Assembly (NCBI GenBank): GCA_029259605.1
Contig: JAJDEV010000180.1
Location: 1-32,013 of the forward strand
Origin: Planctomycetota bacterium
GTDB taxonomy: Bacteria > Planctomycetota > UBA1135 > GCA-002686595
Direction: 5' to 3'
Length of the DNA: 32,013 bases
The position numbers and the translations under genes were made by a program. Below, in pieces: positions 26,887-32,013 of this stretch. Numbering within the stretch: position 1 is the first letter of the stretch; the number at the start of each line of letters is the position of its first letter. The notes beneath the pieces are model-generated. The model had not been told where the DNA came from and did not search any database. It worked only from the letters and a program-made list of their open reading frames with translations.

Positions 26887-29763
26887 ATGGGCACCTGCAC
26901 TCGCTTCGCACGCACCGCAAGCCTCGTCCTCACCGCCGCCACGGTGTGGGCGGCCGTCGCGCCTCCGACCGCCGCCCAGGATGGCGAGACGAACCGCGAG
27001 ATCCACGGCATCGCGCAGGAGCAGGACCAGCTTCTGCGCCAGATGCGCCGGCTGCGCGGAACGATGGAGGTCCTGCTCCAGCGCCTCGAAGCCGAGGGAC
27101 GCACGCGCACGGCCGAGCTGCTGCGCGACGCGATCACGATGCTCGACCAGCGCACGACGCCCGAGACCGAGGAGAACCCGCTCACGATCGAAGAGCGCAT
27201 GGAGCGCGCGCGCGAGACCCTGCGCTCCGGCCAGCTCGTCCAGTCGCTCGAGAACCAGCGCGGACTGGTCGACGAGCTCGAGCGGCTCCTCTCGATCCTG
27301 CTCGACCGCAAGAACCTCGAAGCGCTCGACGACAAGATCGAAGAGCTGCGCGCGCTGCAGGAGTCGATCAAGGCGCTCGCGAACCGCGAGTCCGAACTGC
27401 GTGAGAAGACGGCCGAGCTGCGCAACGACGCGGCCAACGCGACCCAGAAGGCGCTCGAGAAGGAGCTCGGCGAGCTGATCTCGCGCGAGCGCGAACTCCT
27501 GGCCGAGAACGAGACGATCGGTCGCGAAACGGGAACGCTCGAGCTCGAGCAACTCGAGGCCGAGCTCGCGCGGTTGCTGCGCGATCAGAACACCGACGCC
27601 GCCGTGCTCGACGCGTGGAATCCGCAGGAAGCGCGCATGCTCGAGGGCGTGCGCCAGGACCTCGCCCGTGCACAGCGCGACGAAGCGCGCGCCGCGCGCC
27701 TCGACTCCGCCGCCGACGAGCTGCAGCGCGCGCGCCGCGCCTCCACGCCCGAGTCCACCGAGCGTTCGCTCGAAGCGCTCGAAGCGGCCGCCGAACGCGC
27801 CGAGCTGCACCGCGACGCGTCCGGCGACGCGGCCGCCAAGCAAACGGCAGAGGCCCTGCGCCGCGCGGCCGAGGCGCTTAAGCGCGCGCTGGCCGAAGCA
27901 CAGGCCGGCAACGAAAACGAGGACGGCGAGCAGGGCGACGCGTCCCCCGCGAACTCCGCCGTTCCCGAAGCGCTGGGCGAGGCGATGCGCAGCGACGCGG
28001 AAGCGCTCGCAGCCGAAGCCGAAGCCGCGCGCGCCGCAGCCGCAAAGGCGCGTGCCGCGGCGAAGGCAGCGCTCGACGAGCTGCCCGATCCCAACACCGC
28101 CGCGGGCGAGGCGGCCGCATCGGTGAACGAAGCGCTCGAGGACGCCGAGCTCTCCGCCGCGGAGGGCAACGACGCGGACGCCAAGCGCGCGACCGACGAC
28201 GCGGCCTCACGCCTCGAGGCCGCGTTGCGCGACCTCGCCATGCTGGGCGCGGCGCTGTCGTCGTCCCAGGAGAAGCAGGCCGAGCGCACCGAGCGCGTCG
28301 AGCGCGGCCTCGCGACGATGCCGCAGGCCGAGACCGAGGCGGGCGCCGAGGCGCAGGCGAGTCTCGACCGCGCCGCCGAAGCGATGCGCGCGTCGGCCGA
28401 GGCCGCGCGCACGAATCAAGCCGAGGCTGCGCAGGCCGAGGCGCGCAAGGCCGAGCAGGCGCTCGCGGAAGCGCAGGCCTCGCTCGGCGCGGCGCGCTCG
28501 CAAGCGGCCGAGGCCCAGGCGAAGGGTGCCGAGGCCCTCGCCCAGGCGCAGGCCGAGCTCGCCCAGGCCGCGGGCCAGGCGAGCGAGAAGGTCGAGTCAG
28601 GCTCGATGAGCGAAGCGGCGCAGGCCGAGACGAAGACCGCGCTCGAGAAGGCCCAGCAGGCGATGGAGCGCGCCCAGAAGGAGCTCGAGGAAGGACGCTC
28701 GGCTTCGGCGGCGAGCTCGCAACGCGAGGCGATGCAGGAGTTGCGCGAAGCGCTCTCGTCCGCGAACGAAGGCGTCGCGCCCGAGTCCGCCGAGGACCGC
28801 GCGCAGGCCGAGGAACTCGCCCGCGAGCAGGAGGAGATCCGCGAGGAGCTGCTCGACCTCGCGCGCCGGATTCGCGAGCGCGAGAACGCGAGCCCGATGC
28901 CCGACCTCGAGCGCGCGAACGACGCAGCCGAGGAGGCGAAGGAGAGCCTCGAACAAGGCCAGCTGTCCCAGGCGGAGCAGAAGGAACGCGAGGTCGAGCA
29001 GGAGCTGAAGCAGATCAAGTCGAAGCTCGAGGAAGAGGAGGACCAGTACCAGAAGCTGCGCGACGAGGAGAAGCTCTTCCGCATCGCCGAGGAGACCCAA
29101 GCGCTGATCGAGGCACACCGCGAGCAGATGCAGGAGCTGATCGAACTCGACGCGTTGCGCCAGGCCGGATCGCCGCCGAGCCGCGCCCAGAAGCTGCGCC
29201 TGCGTCGCATCTCGCGCGAGGAAGAGTCGCTCGGACACCGCGCGCTCGAGATGTCGACCGCGATCGTCGAGGAGGGCGCGCTCGTCGCCGGCCAGCTGTT
29301 CGCCAACGCGGCGGACGACCTCGACCGGATCGCGACCGCGCTCTCGGACGCGGGCGACTACGAGACCGGCGCGCGCACGCAGGCACTCCAACGGGACGTC
29401 GACGAGGCGTTCGTTTGGATGCTCGACGCGCTCCAGGAGGAACAAGCGCGACGCCAGGAAGAGGACAAGAAGAAGGAAGAGCAGGGCGAGCAACCGCCGC
29501 AGGAAGGCGAGAACAAGGACAGCCTCATTCCCGACACGGCGGAGCTCAAGCTGCTGCGCCGGATGGAGATCTCGCTCCAGGACGATGTCCTGCTCATCCT
29601 GCAGCTCAACCCGGACCTCGCCGACACGCCGCCCGAGGACGTCGACCGACACATCCTGCGCGACATCTCGCGGCTCGCCCTGCGTCACGAACGAATCACC
29701 GAGAACTTCAGCGCGATGCGGCGCCGGATCGGCATTCCCGAACCCGAAGAGATCGAGGACTGA
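26887..29763 (+). CDS. Large secreted Ala/Glu/Gln-rich coiled-coil protein
   Basis: 958 residues. The ATG at 26887 (preferred over 26866, which overlaps the previous gene and lacks a signal) begins a signal peptide ending near PPTAAQ. Nearly all the rest is heptad-like helix: a Leu/Glu/Arg-rich part (to about 250), an Ala-rich part (about 280-620, with AAAKARAAAKAAL and EAQAKGAEALAQAQAEL), and a charged segment (KEREVEQELKQIKSKLEEEE). A C-terminal region (about 890-958) is less repetitive (LQDDVLLILQLNPDLADTPP, HERITENFSAMRRRIG) and may be a folded domain. Automated annotation may label such proteins Smc, but there are no Walker motifs. Extracytoplasmic location and operon context suggest a structural or spacer component. 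ATGA-like spacing (TGATATG) joins it to the next gene. Confidence 0.85.
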   Translation: MGTCTRFARTASLVLTAATVWAAVAPPTAAQDGETNREIHGIAQEQDQLLRQMRRLRGTMEVLLQRLEAEGRTRTAELLRDAITMLDQRTTPETEENPLTIEERMERARETLRSGQLVQSLENQRGLVDELERLLSILLDRKNLEALDDKIEELRALQESIKALANRESELREKTAELRNDAANATQKALEKELGELISRERELLAENETIGRETGTLELEQLEAELARLLRDQNTDAAVLDAWNPQEARMLEGVRQDLARAQRDEARAARLDSAADELQRARRASTPESTERSLEALEAAAERAELHRDASGDAAAKQTAEALRRAAEALKRALAEAQAGNENEDGEQGDASPANSAVPEALGEAMRSDAEALAAEAEAARAAAAKARAAAKAALDELPDPNTAAGEAAASVNEALEDAELSAAEGNDADAKRATDDAASRLEAALRDLAMLGAALSSSQEKQAERTERVERGLATMPQAETEAGAEAQASLDRAAEAMRASAEAARTNQAEAAQAEARKAEQALAEAQASLGAARSQAAEAQAKGAEALAQAQAELAQAAGQASEKVESGSMSEAAQAETKTALEKAQQAMERAQKELEEGRSASAASSQREAMQELREALSSANEGVAPESAEDRAQAEELAREQEEIREELLDLARRIRERENASPMPDLERANDAAEEAKESLEQGQLSQAEQKEREVEQELKQIKSKLEEEEDQYQKLRDEEKLFRIAEETQALIEAHREQMQELIELDALRQAGSPPSRAQKLRLRRISREEESLGHRALEMSTAIVEEGALVAGQLFANAADDLDRIATALSDAGDYETGARTQALQRDVDEAFVWMLDALQEEQARRQEEDKKKEEQGEQPPQEGENKDSLIPDTAELKLLRRMEISLQDDVLLILQLNPDLADTPPEDVDRHILRDISRLALRHERITENFSAMRRRIGIPEPEEIED

Positions 29764-29764
29764 T

Positions 29765-30568
29765 ATGAAACGATCCATTCAACGCAACATGCTCGCGTGC
29801 GCGTGGCTCTTCGCCTCGCTCGCCGGTTTCGCGGCCGCGGCGAGCGCGCAGGAGACCGAGCCCGAGCCGAAGCCCGAGGTAGCACCCGAACCGCAGAAGT
29901 CGCTCCCCGGCACGCTCGAGAGCGCCGACCAGGGTTCCGATGCGCGGCGCGAGCTCATGAAGTTGTTCCTCGAGGTCGAGCGCAGCCTCGCGAAGATCGA
30001 CGATGACCTGGCGGACGCGGGCGCCGGCGAGCTCCCGCTCGACGCCGTCGCCGACTCCGGCATCGACGACCTGCTGCGGACGACGGCCGAGTCGAGCCTG
30101 GACATCCAACGCAAGATGGACCGCATCCTCGAGATCGCGAAGGAGATGGATCAGGGCCAGGGCAGCGGCAGCGGCAGCGGCCAGGGCAAGCCGTCGCCCG
30201 GCGGCGACAGCCCGCTCGACGAGGCGCGCGACAACGGACCGCAGCAGCGCGAGAACACGCCCGACGCGCCGAAGCCGTCCGAGGGTCAGGGCGAGCAGCC
30301 GCAATCCTCGGACGGCGAAGAGCCGAAGGACGGCGACCAACCCGACCAGGGGCCGGGGCAGAACCAAGCGGGCGACCCGCGTGCCGAGCAACCCGGCAAC
30401 CCCGCCACGCGCGGCGACGAGGCGGACGAATGGGGCTTCTTGCCGGAGCGCTATCGCGAGGTCTTCCGCAACCAGGGCCGTGAGGATCTCCCGGTGCAGT
30501 ACCGCGACTGGATCGACGCGTACTACCGCCGCCTCAGCAGCTCCGACCGCACGCCGCCCCGCCGCTGA
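29765..30568 (+). CDS. Small secreted Gly/Pro/Gln-rich linker protein
   Basis: 267 residues beginning one base after the preceding stop. A signal peptide (LACAWLFASLAGFAAAASAQ) is followed by a Pro/Glu stretch. A short helical domain (about 58-122: RRELMKLFLEVERSLAKIDD and SSLDIQRKMDRILEIAKEMD) comes next. Then comes a long disordered Gly/Ser/Gln/Pro segment (about 125-220), and a compact C-terminal motif WGFLPERYREVF ... VQYRDWIDAYYRRLS. A similar Trp-Gly-x-Leu-Pro and Tyr-Arg ... Tyr-Tyr tail occurs, as I recall, in planctomycete proteins next to such operons; I know no function. The architecture of two short folded ends joined by a flexible linker suggests a tether between two periplasmic partners (inference). 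Confidence 0.8.
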   Translation: MKRSIQRNMLACAWLFASLAGFAAAASAQETEPEPKPEVAPEPQKSLPGTLESADQGSDARRELMKLFLEVERSLAKIDDDLADAGAGELPLDAVADSGIDDLLRTTAESSLDIQRKMDRILEIAKEMDQGQGSGSGSGQGKPSPGGDSPLDEARDNGPQQRENTPDAPKPSEGQGEQPQSSDGEEPKDGDQPDQGPGQNQAGDPRAEQPGNPATRGDEADEWGFLPERYREVFRNQGREDLPVQYRDWIDAYYRRLSSSDRTPPRR

Positions 30569-30579
30569 CGAACGCGCCG

Positions 30580-31695
30580 ATGCTCGCCCTCGCGCTGCTC
30601 GCATTCCTCGCCATGGACGACTCGCACGCGTCGTCGGCCGAGAGCCGTCTGCGCTCCGCGCAGGACGCGACGCGGGTCGTCGAAGCGAAGGCGAGCGCGC
30701 CCTCCTCGCTCGAACGCGCGACGCGCCGCGCGCTCGACGACGGGCTCGCGTACCTCGCGGCGCGCCAGGGTACGACCGCCAACGGCTCGTTCCCCACGAC
30801 CGACGGACACGAGCAGGCGACGCTCGGAGTCACCGCGCTCGCCACGCTCGCGCTGATGGCGTCGGGCAACTCACCGGAACGCGGCCCGTACGGAGCCCAG
30901 GTCACGCGCGCGATCGACTACCTGCTCGACCACGTCGACCTGGCTCCCGAGTCGCCCGAGTACGGATACATCTCCACCGGCGCGGATCCGCCCAAGACGC
31001 GCGCGCACGCCCACGGCTACGCGACGCTCGCGCTCGCGCAGGCGCACGGCATGACGCCGCGGCGCGGCAACCGAGCGGCGCGCATCGAACGCGCGCTCGA
31101 AGCGTCGGTGCGCTTGATCGAACGCTCGCAAGGAACCGAGGGCGGCTGGGAGTACGAGCCGCGCGCGATCGCGGCGCACGAGGGCTCGGTCACGATCTGT
31201 CACGTTCAGGCGATGCGCGCGGCGCGCAACACCGGCTTGGCGGTCGACAACGACGTGATCCGACGCGCCGAGGAATACGTCCTCCGCCTGCAGAAGGCCG
31301 ACGGCACCTTCCGCTACAAGCTCGACATGGAGTCGTCGACGATCGGACTCACGGCGGCGGCGATCGCGACGCTCAACATGGCGGGCCGCTACGACACGAG
31401 CGTCATTCAATCGGGCATCGACGCGATCTGGTCCGGACTCGAGCTGCAGTCCGAGCAGCGCGAACGCGTGCGCTGGCCCTACTACCAACGCTTCTATATC
31501 GCGCAAGCGTTGTGGCAGCTGGCGGACCGGAGTCAGTTCGACCGCTGGTTCGACGACGAACGCCAGGCGCTCCTTCGCTCGCAAGCCGACGACGGATCCT
31601 GGAACGACGACGCACACGGCCGCGTCTACGCGACGGCGATGAACTGCCTCGTCCTCGCGATCCCGGAAGGCCTGCTTCCGATCTTCCAACGCTAG
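30580..31695 (+). CDS. Secreted alpha-toroid (prenyltransferase/squalene-oxidase repeat) protein 2
   Basis: 371 residues, 11 bases after the linker-protein gene. A short hydrophobic start (LALALLAFLA) could be a signal or anchor. Repeats include ALDDGLAYLAARQ, GVTALATLALMASG, HGYATLALAQAHGM, SQGTEGGWEYEP (QxxxGxW), AEEYVLRLQKADGTFRY, TAAAIATLNMAGRY and SQADDGSWND (a second QxxxGxW). As in toroid protein 1 there is no DxDD motif, and it ends LPIFQR. The two proteins are paralogues with similar order of repeats but moderate similarity, so they may act as a non-identical pair. This appears to be the last gene of the operon; a structured non-coding region follows. Confidence 0.85.
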   Translation: MLALALLAFLAMDDSHASSAESRLRSAQDATRVVEAKASAPSSLERATRRALDDGLAYLAARQGTTANGSFPTTDGHEQATLGVTALATLALMASGNSPERGPYGAQVTRAIDYLLDHVDLAPESPEYGYISTGADPPKTRAHAHGYATLALAQAHGMTPRRGNRAARIERALEASVRLIERSQGTEGGWEYEPRAIAAHEGSVTICHVQAMRAARNTGLAVDNDVIRRAEEYVLRLQKADGTFRYKLDMESSTIGLTAAAIATLNMAGRYDTSVIQSGIDAIWSGLELQSEQRERVRWPYYQRFYIAQALWQLADRSQFDRWFDDERQALLRSQADDGSWNDDAHGRVYATAMNCLVLAIPEGLLPIFQR

Positions 31696-31940
31696 CGAGG
31701 GACGGCCACCTCCCCCTCGGCGAGAGCGCGTGGAGGAGGCGGCCCGGGCCGCGATCGATCGTGGTGGATCGTTCGGTCGAACGGAACGCGACGGCGTCGG
31801 AGTGCGAGCCTCCGCCGATGGACCTCGGAATCCACGCTCCTCCACGAACGCTGATGGCCGACCGATGCGCGGCACGGACGAACTACCCGACGCGCAGCCT
31901 CCGGTTTCGGTGCGAGCGCACGATTCGCGTGCGCGGCGCG
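31696..31940. other. Convergent intergenic region with several palindromes
   Basis: No gene is visible here. It contains a 14-base perfect palindrome GCGGCCCGGGCCGC at 31739-31752, a 6-bp hairpin at 31770-31783 (CGTTCG, two bases, CGAACG), and an inverted pair CGTGGAGGAG (31729-31738) and CTCCTCCACG (31837-31846). The richness in inverted repeats between converging genes suggests transcript ends for the long operon, although no T-runs are present. Confidence 0.5.
31916..31934. terminator. Hairpin at the end of the minus-strand gene
   Basis: A perfect 7-bp stem GCGCACG / CGTGCGC with a five-base loop lies six bases beyond the stop codon at 31941-31943 of the minus-strand gene. It lacks a T-run and could act in both directions. 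Confidence 0.4.
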
Positions 31941-32013
31941 TCAGCTCCCGTAGATCGCGAACTCGGTGCGCTCGAACGTGTGCGTGGCGAGCACGCGCTC
32001 GAGCTCGCCGCGA
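31941..32013 (-). CDS. C-terminal end of an unidentified minus-strand gene
   Basis: Reading leftwards from the window edge, one frame gives RGELERVLATHTFERTEFAI then YGS and a TGA stop at 31941. The residues look coding (balanced composition, codons ending in G or C) and a hairpin follows the stop. Only about 23 codons are visible and I do not recognise the family. Confidence 0.4.
   Translation of the reverse strand, partial: RGELERVLATHTFERTEFAIYGS

Noticed and set aside
26887..29763. SMC chromosome-partition protein
   Set aside because: It has a signal peptide and lacks Walker A, Walker B and the ABC signature. Only the coiled coil is similar.
30150..30190. Tandem Gly-Ser-Gly-Gln coding repeat as a regulatory microsatellite
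   Set aside because: It is short, in frame and part of a wider disordered linker, so ordinary low-complexity coding sequence is enough to explain it.
31729..31846. Second ERIC-like palindrome after the last toroid gene
   Set aside because: Only the 10-base tips match. The intervening arms do not align beyond them, unlike the element at 24365-24533.

Overview
The window reads as a high-GC (by eye about 70%), gene-dense bacterial chromosome segment, most likely from a planctomycete (Planctomycetota). The pointers are: a MoxR / DUF58 / BatA-type / vWA block followed by very large secreted PQQ-propeller, coiled-coil and alpha-toroid proteins; a fused AroD-AroE enzyme; a SpoVG carrying an extra zinc ribbon; many GTG starts; and few Shine-Dalgarno sequences. 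The assignment is inference from gene content, with no marker-gene comparison. I see no tRNA, rRNA, CRISPR array, transposase or prophage gene.

Region 1 (1-5842, minus strand, read right to left) is a housekeeping cluster: pssA (phospholipid), folK (folate), panC (pantothenate), ispE (isoprenoid), spoVG with a zinc ribbon, a DUF2520 Rossmann protein, and aroDE (shikimate), which runs off the left edge. pssA-folK-panC-ispE are joined by ATGA/GTGA stop-start overlaps. The DUF2520 protein near panC is a candidate PanG-type ketopantoate reductase.

Region 2 (5843-11869, plus strand) starts at a divergent intergenic region with enolase, followed by a small FtsB/DivIC-like membrane protein, an MscS-type channel, a second copy of the FtsB-like gene and a secreted PQQ-like protein. 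The second FtsB-like copy still carries a decayed piece of the enolase 3' end in front of it, so eno-3'/ftsB-like was duplicated as a block and mscS now lies between the copies.

Region 3 (11870-31695, plus strand) is one long probable operon of ten genes, nearly all overlapping or a few bases apart: moxR, DUF58, BatA-like vWA membrane protein, second vWA membrane protein, 1519-residue double PQQ propeller, alpha-toroid protein 1, a triple-TM DUF4175-like protein, a 958-residue Ala/Glu/Gln coiled coil, a small secreted Gly/Pro/Gln-rich protein, and alpha-toroid protein 2. The logic appears to be a cytoplasmic AAA+ ATPase with its DUF58 partner, membrane-anchored vWA proteins that bridge to the periplasm, and a set of exported scaffold-like proteins with no visible catalytic site. 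I regard this as the best candidate for an undescribed cell-envelope system here.

The only real gap inside that operon (24370-24539) is filled by a 169-bp imperfect palindrome with 82/83-nt arms and a 4-nt loop. It resembles ERIC-type intergenic elements in shape and position. Its mismatches are strongly biased to the kind that become G-U pairs in a minus-strand RNA. The window ends with a convergent intergenic region (31696-31940) and the last codons of an unidentified minus-strand gene.
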